From positions 3,720,001 through 3,784,000 of the forward strand of contig NZ_CP086253.1 of assembly GCF_003382565.3 (NCBI RefSeq): DNA of 64,000 nt, in the 5' to 3' direction. Below, one piece after another: positions 45,148 to 54,256 of the stretch. Position 1 is the first letter of the stretch. Each line of letters starts with the position of its first letter. A model generated the notes under the pieces. It ran no database searches, was not told the origin of the DNA, and saw nothing but the letters and a program-made list of their open reading frames with translations. The position numbers were made by a program, and so were the translations under genes. Source of the stretch: Pectobacterium aquaticum. GTDB taxonomy: Bacteria; Pseudomonadota; Gammaproteobacteria; Enterobacterales; Enterobacteriaceae.

Positions 45148-47055
45148 TTACTTTTTATCTTTAACTTCTTCAAACTCAGCATCAACGACATCGTCGTCGC
45201 GACGAGCAGAGGCATCATCAGCGGCACCTTCAGCACCTGGCTGTGGCTGAGACGCTTCCAGCAGCTTGCCAGAAACCTGAACCAACGCCTGAATTTTCGC
45301 TTCGATTTCTGCTTTGTCTTCGCCTTTCAGCGCGCTTTCCAGCGTTTTCAGAGCATCGTCAATCGCAGTTTTATCATCAGCGGCCAGTTTGTCGCCCACT
45401 TCTTCCAGTTGCTTACGCGTGCTGTGCAGCAGGTGATCGCCCTGGTTACGCGCCTGAACCAGCTCTTCAAACTTACGGTCAGATTCCGCATTCGCTTCTG
45501 CATCACGTACCATTTTCTGGATTTCTTCTTCGTTCAGACCAGAAGATGCCTTGATGGTGATTTTCTGCTCGCGGCCGCTGTTTTTGTCCTTCGCGGAAAC
45601 GTGCAGGATACCGTCGGCATCGATGTCAAAGGTCACTTCGATTTGCGGCATACCGCGCGGCGCAGGCTGAATACCATCCAGGTTAAACTGACCCAGAGAT
45701 TTGTTGTCATGCGCACGCTTACGCTCACCCTGCAGAACATGGATCGTTACCGCAGACTGGTTGTCTTCCGCCGTTGAGAACACTTGGCTGTGTTTCGTCG
45801 GGATCGTGGTGTTTTTAGCGATCAGCGCCGTCATCACGCCGCCCATGGTTTCGATACCCAGAGACAGCGGGCTTACGTCCAGCAGCAGAACGTCTTTCAC
45901 GTCACCCGACAAGACACCGCCCTGAACCGCAGCACCGATAGCAACCGCTTCGTCCGGGTTCACGTCTTTACGTGGCTCTTTACCGAAGAAGTCAGCGACT
46001 TTCTTCTGCACCAGAGGCATACGCGTCTGACCACCAACCAGAATCACGTCCTGAATTTCAGAAACGGACAGGCCAGCATCCTGCAATGCCACTTTCAGCG
46101 GCTCCAGAGAACGGTTCACCAGCTCTTCGACCAGTGATTCCAGTTTTGCACGCGTCACTTTGATGTTCAGGTGCTTAGGACCGGTAGCATCCGCCGTGAT
46201 GTACGGCAGGTTAACGTCAGTCTGCTGTGCCGAAGACAGCTCGATCTTGGCTTTTTCTGCGGCTTCTTTCAGACGCTGCATGGCCAGCGGGTCGTTGCGC
46301 AGGTCGAAACCTTGCTCTTTCTTAAATTCATCAACCAGATAGTTGATCATGCGGCTATCGAAGTCTTCACCACCCAGGTGGGTGTCACCGTTGGTTGCCA
46401 GCACTTCAAAGGTTTTCTCGCCATCAACTTCGTCGATTTCGATAATGGAAATATCGAACGTCCCGCCGCCCAAGTCGTAAACCGCGATAGTACGGTTGCC
46501 AACTTCTTTATCCAGACCGTAGGCCAACGCAGCCGCTGTTGGTTCGTTGATGATACGTTTGACTTCCAGACCCGCGATACGGCCGGCATCTTTCGTTGCC
46601 TGACGCTGCGCATCGTTGAAGTAAGCGGGCACGGTGATAACCGCTTCGGTGATGGTCTCACCCAGATAGTCTTCCGCCGTTTTCTTCATTTTTTTCAGCA
46701 CTTCAGCTGAAATCTGCGGCGGAGCCATTTTCTGATCTTTCACTTCCAGCCAAGCATCGCCATTATCTGCCGCGATGATTTTGTACGGCATGATGTTGGC
46801 ATCGCGCTGAACTTCTTCGTCTTTAAAACGACGGCCAATCAGACGCTTGATAGCAAACAGTGTATTTTTCGGGTTGGTCACTGCCTGACGTTTAGCCGGT
46901 TGGCCAACCAGAGTTTCACCGTCTTGCGTATAAGCAATGATTGAAGGCGTGGTGCGATCGCCTTCGCTATTTTCCAGTACTTTTACCTGAGTACCGTCAA
47001 TAATCGCGACACAAGAGTTGGTTGTACCCAGGTCGATACCAATAATCTTACCCAT
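45148..47055 (-). CDS. dnaK: DnaK, Hsp70 chaperone
   Basis: 635 residues (638 in E. coli). Nucleotide-binding domain 1-385 with [13 protein letters not shown] (5-17), a linker ([10 protein letters not shown]), a substrate-binding beta domain about 390-505 and a helical lid, ending in the EEVKDKK-type tail. It refolds proteins with DnaJ and GrpE and controls sigma-32 stability. The sigma-32 promoter is about 210 bases upstream. Confidence 0.97.
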   Translation of the reverse strand: MGKIIGIDLGTTNSCVAIIDGTQVKVLENSEGDRTTPSIIAYTQDGETLVGQPAKRQAVTNPKNTLFAIKRLIGRRFKDEEVQRDANIMPYKIIAADNGDAWLEVKDQKMAPPQISAEVLKKMKKTAEDYLGETITEAVITVPAYFNDAQRQATKDAGRIAGLEVKRIINEPTAAALAYGLDKEVGNRTIAVYDLGGGTFDISIIEIDEVDGEKTFEVLATNGDTHLGGEDFDSRMINYLVDEFKKEQGFDLRNDPLAMQRLKEAAEKAKIELSSAQQTDVNLPYITADATGPKHLNIKVTRAKLESLVEELVNRSLEPLKVALQDAGLSVSEIQDVILVGGQTRMPLVQKKVADFFGKEPRKDVNPDEAVAIGAAVQGGVLSGDVKDVLLLDVSPLSLGIETMGGVMTALIAKNTTIPTKHSQVFSTAEDNQSAVTIHVLQGERKRAHDNKSLGQFNLDGIQPAPRGMPQIEVTFDIDADGILHVSAKDKNSGREQKITIKASSGLNEEEIQKMVRDAEANAESDRKFEELVQARNQGDHLLHSTRKQLEEVGDKLAADDKTAIDDALKTLESALKGEDKAEIEAKIQALVQVSGKLLEASQPQPGAEGAADDASARRDDDVVDAEFEEVKDKK

Positions 47056-47537
47056 CTAAACATCTCCACTAAAAAGTCATATTCGGTATGGTGGTTAAAC
47101 CTACTGTGCGGGCGAAATGTCGTTTTTCAACAAGATTTCTCGTTTTCTAACAACACACCCTCGTTTTTCATCAGCAGCACACGTTTCATTTTCATGCTAA
47201 CCACCGATGTAACGGCCCGACACACGCCTTTGCGGCAGGTCAAACTGTTTCGGTTGCAAATAAGATGGGGCCAACATTTCTATCATCAAGGGGGGAAGAT
47301 GAAAAAAAATGACCTTTACCCCTCGTACGATCAAACTATTCTGCCTTCCCTATGTTGTGTCCGTTCCAAACGCCCGATATGATGCCGCGCTCGCTGCAAA
47401 AATGGGGACATTTCCCTACACAATAGCGGGCAATAACACCTAAACGACACCTATCCCAACGTGATTGGCGCACTCGCTAGCCTTAATGCAGCGCCGACGC
47501 GAAGGGACTATTAATAATCTGTTATTGCAGAGGATTT
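47056..47537. other. dnaK-satP divergent intergenic region
   Basis: 482 bases. It contains the sigma-32 promoter of dnaK (47265-47290) and an untranslated dnaK leader of about 200 bases. The side toward satP must hold that gene's promoter, which I could not assign. No other gene or repeat was seen. Confidence 0.5.
47265..47290 (-). promoter_or_regulatory. dnaK: Sigma-32 (heat shock) promoter of dnaK
   Basis: On the minus strand: a -35 of CCCCCCTTGAT (core CTTGAT 47285-47290), a 14-base spacer and a -10 CCCCAT (47265-47270). Sequence and spacing match the E. coli dnaK P1 heat-shock promoter (CCCCCTTGAT...CCCCAT). Confidence 0.9.
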
Positions 47538-48113
47538 ATGAGCACGAACACGTTGGCAAATCCTGGTCCATTAGGACTGATGGGCTTCGGGATGACCACT
47601 ATTCTGTTGAACCTGCACAACGCAGGCTTTTTCCCACTTTCTTCCATCATTCTCAGCATGGGTATTTTCTACGGCGGTATTGCCCAGATTCTGGCTGGCC
47701 TGCTGGAATATAAAAAAGGGAATACGTTTGGCGTGACCGCATTCACGTCTTATGGCGCATTCTGGCTGACGCTGGTTGCCATTCTTATGCTGCCAAAAAT
47801 GGGCCTGGCGGAAGCCAGCGACGCTCAGTTCCTTGGCGTGTTCCTTGGCCTGTGGGGCGTCTTCACACTGTTTATGTTCTTCGGCACCTTCGGTACCAAC
47901 CGCGCACTGCAATTTGTCTTCGGCAGCCTGACCGTGCTATTTGCGCTGCTGGCCGTGGGTAATTTTACCGGCAACCACGCCCTGCTGACCTTCGCGGGTT
48001 ACGAAGGTATCATCTGTGGCGCGAGCGCGATTTATCTGGCCATGGCTGAAGTGCTGAACGAGAAGTTTGGTCGCACCGTACTGCCAATTGGTGCTCGTGG
48101 CGCGTCTCACTAA
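47538..48113 (+). CDS. satP: SatP, succinate-acetate/proton symporter
   Basis: 191 residues, six membrane spans. The family signature NPGPLGLMGFGMTTILLNL near the N-terminus identifies the GPR1/FUN34/YaaH family; E. coli SatP (YaaH) imports acetate and succinate with protons. AGAGG lies just upstream of the ATG. A strong terminator follows. Confidence 0.93.
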   Translation: MSTNTLANPGPLGLMGFGMTTILLNLHNAGFFPLSSIILSMGIFYGGIAQILAGLLEYKKGNTFGVTAFTSYGAFWLTLVAILMLPKMGLAEASDAQFLGVFLGLWGVFTLFMFFGTFGTNRALQFVFGSLTVLFALLAVGNFTGNHALLTFAGYEGIICGASAIYLAMAEVLNEKFGRTVLPIGARGASH

Positions 48114-48157
48114 GTTCTGACGCCATACCTGTACCGACGCGATCCGGCGTAACATGC

Positions 48158-48196
48158 AAACGAGCCCTGTCAGATTGACAGGGCTCGTTTGTTTTT
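48158..48196 (+). terminator. satP terminator
   Basis: A 15-bp perfect stem, AAACGAGCCCTGTCA (48158-48172) with TGACAGGGCTCGTTT (48176-48190), 3-base loop, then GTTTTT. Also able to act for the convergent MFS gene. Confidence 0.95.
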
Positions 48197-48227
48197 GAGG
48201 ACGCGCTATTTTTTGAGAAAAGCGTGC

Positions 48228-49565
48228 TTAAACTTCGACGGGCGAACGATCGCGCGCCTCGCTATCGGCCGAAACCTGCGAGTCAGCATCCAGATCGCGC
48301 TGCAAATAAACACCCAGCAGCAATCCCACAGCAGCCAGCGTAAGAACATAGAAGGCAGGAGCCATCGGCGTCGCCTTCATAATCAGCGTCACGAAGACGG
48401 GCGTCAGGCCACCGAAAATGGCATAGGAAACGTTGTAGGAAAAAGAAATCCCGGAGAACCGCACCGCAGCCGGAAACGCTCGCACCATGACATAAGGCAC
48501 ACCGCCCACCACACCCACGCTGAGCCCGACAATCGCATAGCTGACAAAGAGCAGCGTCGTACTGCTTGCTGCCGAGCTATAAAAGAACCCGCTACATACG
48601 GCCAGCAACAAGCTACCCACTATAAACAGCTTGCTGGCACCGAAGCGGTCAACCAATAGCCCCGCGCCGACGCAACCCACCATCAGCGCAATCGTTGCCA
48701 GACAGTTCGCCTGCAATGCCAGCGCAGCAGGAATGCCGTGGACTTTTTGCAGGTAGGTCGGAGCCATCAGAATCACGACGACGATGCACGCAGACAGCAG
48801 CCAGGTCAACAGCATTGAAACCACAACCGCACGTTTATGATTTAAGACGACAGATTTCAGCGGTAGCTCTTCTGCCAACTTTTTCTGCTCACGCATCTCC
48901 ATAAAAATGGGGGTTTCCTGCAACCAGCGGCGCAGATACATGGCGACAAGACCGAATACCCCGCCAATAAAGAACGGCAGACGCCAGCCGCCGCCGGACA
49001 TCTGCTCTGGCGTCAGCACGGTATTCAGCAACGTTGCGATCAGCGAGCCTAGCAAAATCCCCATCGTCAACCCAGCAGTCAGCGTACCGCAGGCAAACCC
49101 AATACGGGCGCGAGGCACATGTTCCGCAACGAAGACCCATGCCCCAGGGACTTCCCCACCGATTGCGGCACCTTGCAGCACGCGCATTAACAGCAGTAAA
49201 AGCGGTGCCGCAATGCCAATGGCTTCATAGGTCGGCAATAAGCCCATTGCCAGCGTCGGTAACGCCATCAGCAATATGCTCAAGCTGAACATTTTCTTGC
49301 GTCCGCTCTTGTCACCAAAGTGGGCCATGATGATGCCCCCAAGCGGGCGAGCCAGATAGCCTGCGGCGAAAATACCGAACGTCTGAACCTGCCGTAGCCA
49401 TTCAGGAATATCGGGTGGGAAGAAGAGATCGCCAATCACGGCAGCAAAGAAGACGAAAATAATAAAATCGTAAAACTCTAACGCGCCACCCAGCGCAGCC
49501 AGAGACAGCGTTTTGTAGTCCTGCCGGTTCAACCGGCGAGGATGGGCGTGTTGATCCTGAGTCAT
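48228..49565 (-). CDS. MFS transporter, metabolite:H+ symporter family
   Basis: 445 residues with about 12 membrane spans. The opening ALGGALEFYDFIIFVFFAAVIGDLFFP and ARPLGGIIMAHFGDKSGRKKMF (the loop 2-3 MFS signature GxxxDxxGRRK) place it with the MHS group (ProP, KgtP, ShiA-like symporters). The substrate, probably a carboxylate, cannot be read from sequence. It lies between satP and mog, where E. coli has no such gene, facing away from satP's start. Confidence 0.82.
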   Translation of the reverse strand: MTQDQHAHPRRLNRQDYKTLSLAALGGALEFYDFIIFVFFAAVIGDLFFPPDIPEWLRQVQTFGIFAAGYLARPLGGIIMAHFGDKSGRKKMFSLSILLMALPTLAMGLLPTYEAIGIAAPLLLLLMRVLQGAAIGGEVPGAWVFVAEHVPRARIGFACGTLTAGLTMGILLGSLIATLLNTVLTPEQMSGGGWRLPFFIGGVFGLVAMYLRRWLQETPIFMEMREQKKLAEELPLKSVVLNHKRAVVVSMLLTWLLSACIVVVILMAPTYLQKVHGIPAALALQANCLATIALMVGCVGAGLLVDRFGASKLFIVGSLLLAVCSGFFYSSAASSTTLLFVSYAIVGLSVGVVGGVPYVMVRAFPAAVRFSGISFSYNVSYAIFGGLTPVFVTLIMKATPMAPAFYVLTLAAVGLLLGVYLQRDLDADSQVSADSEARDRSPVEV

Positions 49566-49692
49566 AAGTTACCGTGCATTGCCAGAGTGAGAAAAGGAGA
49601 ACGTCACCGCAGTGTGTAAAGTAGAAATTACTATAGCGGCAAAATTTTTATACACCAGCAAAGCTGAATCTTATGTTTCAAATCGGCTAACT

Positions 49693-50280
49693 TCAGTCTT
49701 TTATTTCGCGCACCGCATTTTTAGGGCGAAAAGCTGCTACTACATCCGCATTAGTTTCAATGTAAGGGCCTTCCAGCAGTTGGATACAATACGGTACGCT
49801 GGCAAAAATACCGGCCACAACCACCTTGCCATCTGCCTCTTTTAAGCCTTCTAGCGTTTCCTTAATCGCCTTAGGTTGTCCCGGCAGATTAAGAATCAGC
49901 GCCTGTTTACGCAGCACGCCTACCTGGCGGGAGAGGATAGCAGTAGGCACGAAACGCAGGCTGATCTGACGCATTTGCTCGCCAAACCCTGGCATTTCTC
50001 GATCGGCAACGGCCAGCGTAGCGTCTGGCGTGACATCACGACGTGCAGGTCCCGTTCCTCCGGTTGTCAGCACTAGATGACAGCCACGCTCATCCACCAG
50101 CTCACACAGCGTTTGTTCAATCATTGGCTGTTCATCCGGCACCAGCCGGGTTTCCACTTCAAAAGGCGTAGTCAGGGCGCTGCGGAGCCAGGATTCCAGT
50201 TCTGGGATGCCTTTATCCTGATAAATCCCGCCGGAAGCACGATCGGATACGGAAACTAAGCCAATACGCAATACGTTCAT
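49693..50280 (-). CDS. mog: Mog, molybdopterin adenylyltransferase
   Basis: 195 residues from ATG 50280 (MNVLRIGLVSVSDRAS), the E. coli length; a GTG two codons earlier is less likely. It adenylates molybdopterin as a step before molybdenum insertion. The MoCF_biosynth fold shows VLTTGGTGPARRDVTPDATL and the acidic loop LVDERGCH. Followed downstream by the MFS gene in the same direction, 127 bases away. Confidence 0.94.
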   Translation of the reverse strand: MNVLRIGLVSVSDRASGGIYQDKGIPELESWLRSALTTPFEVETRLVPDEQPMIEQTLCELVDERGCHLVLTTGGTGPARRDVTPDATLAVADREMPGFGEQMRQISLRFVPTAILSRQVGVLRKQALILNLPGQPKAIKETLEGLKEADGKVVVAGIFASVPYCIQLLEGPYIETNADVVAAFRPKNAVREIKD

Positions 50281-50669
50281 AAGCACCTCAGTTTAAACAA
50301 AACACCAATTTTATCAGGATATTGACGGCTTTTAGCAAACAATTCGCTCTCATGAGGAAATTCACACGATGTTCGTTATTTCACGCTGAGTGCGGTATGA
50401 CATTTGATAATAATTATTAAATAGCGTCTCAAAAAAAGTCAGGACATGACTTAAATTAATAATAACGCGGCGCAATTAAAATTTAAGAATAGTAGACAAA
50501 TAAAAAAGATCGCTAACCCGTTAAGAGCGGGTGAAATACGCCGATAGATTAAAGAGAAAAGGATGATATCCACCACGACAGAGCATCACGTTAAATCAAA
50601 TAATATGATAAAATTAAAGCACTTCTTTAGTATCACTAAAAATAAAAAAGCCCTATCAAGGAAGTCGCC
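50281..50669. other. mog to diguanylate cyclase intergenic region
   Basis: 389 AT-rich bases between divergent genes. AT-rich hexamers just before 50670 (TATGATAAAATT near 50604-50615) could form the cyclase promoter. A short ACCCG/CGGGT hairpin lies near 50517-50533. Nothing else was recognised. Confidence 0.4.
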
Positions 50670-51758
50670 ATGACCGACCTTAAGTATAAAATACTTAAAC
50701 TTTTTGCCCATCCGACATACGCGTTTTTTCTGTTCGGTGCGATTTCCTTTATCTTCACCATCATTATTATGCATGAAGCCAATAAGTCGACCTGGAAAAC
50801 AGAACGGATAAATCTCGATACCGCGATCAAAACCTACGGTTCCTACACCAACAGCGGTGAAGTAACAGAAAGCGATATGATTCGGCAATCCGGTACTTAT
50901 TTATTGTCACGTACCAGAACATTTGCCTTTAACACTCGGGATTCACGTAGCGAATGTATAAACAAGCTTTCCTCTTCCGATCTCAACTTCAACGATATGG
51001 CCGTTATTCGCACCTGCCAAAATAAACTGCCCTCTATCGGGGACTATGCGGGTAAAAACACGCTGACAATTATTTTCCCTATTCTGTCACCAACCGATGA
51101 ATTACTGGGTATTTGGATAAGAACGACGTCAGAAAGCCCACCACCATCATTTATCCAGACGCTATTTTCCCTGTCATCAACCCTCATTATTGTTGGTAGC
51201 GTGCTACTTTTCGCTATTTTAGGCAGCCTGCTCTCAGTGCTGACGAAAAAATATTTGGTGGAGTTGCCCATCATCGCGCGGTATGACGATCTCACCGGTT
51301 ATTTACGGCGAGATGCGTTCGTTATGGCCGCAAATAAAGCCTTTAGTATCGCTAACCTGACCAAGCGCCCCGTTAGCGTCATTCTGATCGACATTGACTA
51401 CTTTAAGCAGGTGAATGATAGCTTTGGCCATAGCGTCGGGGATGATGCGCTGAAGTTTGTTGGCGACACCTTCAAAAAATCATTTCGCCGCGAAGATATT
51501 TTTGGCCGTATTGGCGGCGATGAATTCGCGATCGTATTACCGAATATCGGATTAGACGATGCGTACACCATCGTGGACAAAGCAAGAGAGCGCGTGAGCG
51601 ACACACCTTGTGAAACAACCGCTGGGGCTATCAGGCTGACGGTCAGTATTGGGCTGGTTGAATACTATATCGCCGGGGAAGATCTCAGCGAGGTCATGAA
51701 ACGTGCCGATGATAATCTTTATATCGCGAAGAAAACACGTAACGCGACGGCAAAATAA
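50670..51758 (+). CDS. Membrane diguanylate cyclase (GGDEF)
   Basis: 362 residues. Two membrane spans (about 15-34 and 162-190) bracket a periplasmic sensor of about 125 residues with three Cys (SECINK, RTCQNK) but no family I recognise. The cytoplasmic GGDEF domain (about 203-360) makes cyclic di-GMP: active site GGDEF at 282-286 is intact, with metal-binding DIDYFKQVND (241-250). The inhibitory site RxxD (R273-D276) lies exactly five residues before it, so product feedback is expected. GGAAG precedes the ATG. It sits between mog and tal, unlike in E. coli. Confidence 0.9.
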   Translation: MTDLKYKILKLFAHPTYAFFLFGAISFIFTIIIMHEANKSTWKTERINLDTAIKTYGSYTNSGEVTESDMIRQSGTYLLSRTRTFAFNTRDSRSECINKLSSSDLNFNDMAVIRTCQNKLPSIGDYAGKNTLTIIFPILSPTDELLGIWIRTTSESPPPSFIQTLFSLSSTLIIVGSVLLFAILGSLLSVLTKKYLVELPIIARYDDLTGYLRRDAFVMAANKAFSIANLTKRPVSVILIDIDYFKQVNDSFGHSVGDDALKFVGDTFKKSFRREDIFGRIGGDEFAIVLPNIGLDDAYTIVDKARERVSDTPCETTAGAIRLTVSIGLVEYYIAGEDLSEVMKRADDNLYIAKKTRNATAK

Positions 51759-51785
51759 ATGTATCCCCGCGATACCAATTGCAGA

Positions 51786-51817
51786 CAAAAAAATAGCCGG
51801 AATTTCCGGCTATTTTT
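51786..51817. terminator. Bidirectional terminator between cyclase and tal
   Basis: AAAAATAGCCGGAA pairs with TTCCGGCTATTTTT (about 51789-51816), with A- and T-runs on both sides. It serves both the plus-strand cyclase and the minus-strand tal. Confidence 0.9.
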
Positions 51818-51830
51818 ATCCGCAAAATGC

Positions 51831-52784
51831 TTACAGTAAATCTGCGATCATTTTCTCCAGTTTTTCCTGGTCGATAGCAAATTTACGGATCCCGTCGGCC
51901 AGTTTATCAATCGCCATTGGATCCTGGTTGTGCTGCCAGTAGAACTCAGCTTCTGTCATTTTCGCCGGACGAACTTTCACGTCACCAACGTAAGACAGCT
52001 TGCGAACCACTTCGCCTTCGCTTTCTGACAGCTCTTTCAGCAGGGCGGGTGCAATCGTCAGACGGTCACACCCGGCCAGTTCCAGAATCTCACCGACGTT
52101 ACGGAAGCTCGCGCCCATCACAACGGTTTCATAGCCGTGCTCTTTGTAGTAGTCGTAGATTTCGCTAACGGAAACCACGCCCGGATCTTCATGCGGCGCG
52201 AATTCTTTCTTATCGCCATTGGCTTTGTACCAGTCAAGAATACGGCCAACGAATGGAGAAATCAGGAACACGCCCGCTTCAGCACAAGCGCGCGCCTGTG
52301 CAAAGGAGAACAGCAGCGTCAGGTTACAGTTGATGCCTTCTTTTTCCAGCTGCTCCGCCGCGCGGATGCCCTGCCAGGTTGAAGCCAGTTTAATCAGGAT
52401 ACGCTCGTTACTGATGCCTGCGTCGTTGTACAGCTTGATCAGGTGTTTTGCCTTCGCCACGCTGGCTTCGGTGTCATAAGACAAGCGCGCATCCACTTCT
52501 GTGGAGATGCGGCCGGGGATCAATTTTAAAATTTCGAGACCGATATTGACCGCCAGTTTATCCGTGGCATCCACGACCTGCTGTTTGCGATCGCTGCTCT
52601 GCTCACGCGCCCAGGCAATTGCCTCGTCGATCAGCTTGCGGTATTCAGGAATTTGCGCAGCGTTCAGAATCAGTGAAGGGTTAGTGGTCGCATCTTGCGG
52701 TTGGTACAGTTTCATTGCCGCAATATCGCCGGTATCAGCTACAACCGTGGTCAGTTGGCGTAGGGAAGTCAGTTTATCCGTCAT
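51831..52784 (-). CDS. tal: Transaldolase
   Basis: 317 residues, the TalB type. It transfers dihydroxyacetone units between sugar phosphates in the pentose phosphate pathway via a Schiff base on Lys in [13 protein letters not shown] (about 132). Other marks are [27 protein letters not shown] and [14 protein letters not shown]. In E. coli talB lies at the same place between yaaA and mog; whether a second paralog exists elsewhere is not visible, so I use the general symbol. Confidence 0.95.
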   Translation of the reverse strand: MTDKLTSLRQLTTVVADTGDIAAMKLYQPQDATTNPSLILNAAQIPEYRKLIDEAIAWAREQSSDRKQQVVDATDKLAVNIGLEILKLIPGRISTEVDARLSYDTEASVAKAKHLIKLYNDAGISNERILIKLASTWQGIRAAEQLEKEGINCNLTLLFSFAQARACAEAGVFLISPFVGRILDWYKANGDKKEFAPHEDPGVVSVSEIYDYYKEHGYETVVMGASFRNVGEILELAGCDRLTIAPALLKELSESEGEVVRKLSYVGDVKVRPAKMTEAEFYWQHNQDPMAIDKLADGIRKFAIDQEKLEKMIADLL

Positions 52785-53086
52785 GTTGGCATGTCTCGTT
52801 GTTTATACGTGGTGCTCGTGAATGAAAATAGCTCGTATATGAATCGACTGGTTATCTAATCGGGTGGCCGTCTGTTTTGCACCGAAATCTGATAATAACA
52901 CGCGCACTTTCCCGTGCAAGCCAGCTGTTAATCCTCTCTACACAGCCCCGCCTCTTACCACACTAAAATCATCCTGCCGAAAAAATGAAGCGTCTTAAAA
53001 GATGAAGCTATTGTAGCCATCGCCGTTTTCTTATCAGGTTCTTGCTATAGTAGGTGCATCAAAAATCAGACCGACAGGACAGGCGC
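52785..53086. other. tal-yaaA divergent intergenic region
   Basis: About 300 bases between divergently transcribed genes. It must contain both promoters; none was confidently assigned. No repeat, RNA or small gene was recognised. Confidence 0.4.
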
Positions 53087-53860
53087 ATGCTTATTACTAT
53101 TTCACCTGCAAAAACGCTCGACTACACCAGTCCTTTGGCAACGACGCGTTATACCCAGCCGGAACTTCTGGACTATTCCAGCCAGTTGATTGATGTGTGT
53201 AAAAAACTGACGCCGGCACAGATCGCTTCTCTGATGAGCATCAGTGATAAGCTGGCTGACCTGAACGCAGGCCGCTTTAGCGATTGGCACCCGGATTTCA
53301 CACCGGAGAACGCGCGTCAGGCGCTGCTGGCGTTTAAGGGTGACGTTTATACCGGATTGGCCGCGGAAGATTTCAGCGATGACGACTTCGATTTCGCTCA
53401 ACAGCATCTGCGTATGCTGTCAGGCCTGTATGGCGTGTTGCGCCCGCTGGATTTGATGCAGCCGTATCGGCTGGAAATGGGCACCAGGCTGGAAAATAAC
53501 GCCGGTAAAGATCTCTACAGTTTCTGGGGCGACACCATTACTGAAAAGCTGAATCAGGCGCTGCGCGAACAAGGCGACGATGTGCTGGTTAATTTAGCAT
53601 CGGACGAATATTTCAAAGCCGTTAAACCGAAAAAGCTTAATGCCCGTCTGATCAAACCCGTCTTCCTGGATGAGAAAAACGGTAAATTTAAGGTAATCAG
53701 TTTCTACGCCAAGAAAGCACGCGGCCTGATGAGTCGTTTCATTATTCAAAACCGTCTGACTCAGCCGGAACAGTTGAAAGCGTTTAATCTGGAAGGTTAC
53801 TTTTTCGAGGCGGCGGACTCTTCGGCTAACGAGCTGGTATTCAAGCGCCACGAACAGTAA
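53087..53860 (+). CDS. yaaA: YaaA, DUF328 peroxide-stress protein
   Basis: 257 residues from ATG 53087 ([13 protein letters not shown]), matching E. coli YaaA; an in-frame ATG at 53054 would add 11 residues. Whole-length match to DUF328: [20 protein letters not shown] segment, [26 protein letters not shown], and [11 protein letters not shown]. In E. coli it limits intracellular iron and DNA damage during hydrogen peroxide stress (OxyR regulated). An OxyR site was not looked for in detail. Confidence 0.94.
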   Translation: MLITISPAKTLDYTSPLATTRYTQPELLDYSSQLIDVCKKLTPAQIASLMSISDKLADLNAGRFSDWHPDFTPENARQALLAFKGDVYTGLAAEDFSDDDFDFAQQHLRMLSGLYGVLRPLDLMQPYRLEMGTRLENNAGKDLYSFWGDTITEKLNQALREQGDDVLVNLASDEYFKAVKPKKLNARLIKPVFLDEKNGKFKVISFYAKKARGLMSRFIIQNRLTQPEQLKAFNLEGYFFEAADSSANELVFKRHEQ

Positions 53861-53984
53861 TGTACTTTGACGAATGACAACCGCCTCCCAGCTTCCCTAT
53901 CAGGATAGCCTTTATACACAATTACAGGAAGGTATCGCGGATTTTGCCGTTATCCGGCGTAAAAAAGTATGCTGAGGAGATAGC

Positions 53985-54190
53985 AGGCTTCGGATGAGCC
54001 GCAGGACGCGGCGAAAGCTTGCGCCACGTCGGGAACGTGTCGCAAGCGGTCCGTTAAGCCTGATACCGACGAAGGCACCGCGCCAGCGGCATAATTTCCC
54101 GCCGAAAGCCTGGGGTCACGGGGCGAGCGGCGTGTGAGCCGCCCCGTGTCGGGCGCGTGCTACAAAGTAGCATGAAAATGACGGTATTAT
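53985..54190. repeat. GC-rich multi-hairpin element, possibly dispersed
   Basis: Four hairpins in series: GCCGC-AGGAC-GCGGC (53998-54012); GCTTGCG-C-CACGT with ACGTG-T-CGCAAGC around a 5-base loop (54017-54047); CACGGGGC/GCCCCGTG (54117-54124 with 54141-54148); and TGCTAC-AAA-GTAGCA (54158-54172). GATACCG (54062-54068) can close around the later ones with CGGTATT (54182-54188). No open frame of note crosses it. It looks like a structured repeat or RNA; the hairpins are seen in sequence, the family and function are not known to me. Confidence 0.55.
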
Positions 54191-54204
54191 CGCGCACGAA
54201 ACCA

Positions 54205-54248
54205 CCTCTTAGTCCGCATAAACCATGTCACTAAGAGGCAAATCCTTG
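54205..54248 (-). other. Stem-loop downstream of thrC
   Basis: CCTCTTAGT (54205-54213) pairs perfectly with ACTAAGAGG (54240-54248), loop 26, starting 8 bases past the thrC stop on the minus strand. No T-run follows, so it is not a clear terminator. Confidence 0.45.
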
Positions 54249-54256
54249 CAGCAATC

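Larger units (their letters stand above)
53861..54256. other. yaaA-thrC intergenic region
   Basis: 396 bases between convergent genes, the place of yaaX in E. coli; no YaaX-like frame is visible. It holds a GC-rich multi-hairpin element (about 53985-54190) and a stem-loop beside the thrC stop (54205-54248). Confidence 0.6.

Noticed and set aside
44812..45777. 321-codon open frame antisense to dnaJ and dnaK
   Set aside because: It spans two certain genes and their gap, is Phe/Leu/Arg-rich as expected from reading dnaK backwards, and matches no family I know.
47194..47382. 62-codon frame upstream of satP
   Set aside because: Crosses the dnaK sigma-32 promoter, no ribosome-binding site and no family resemblance.
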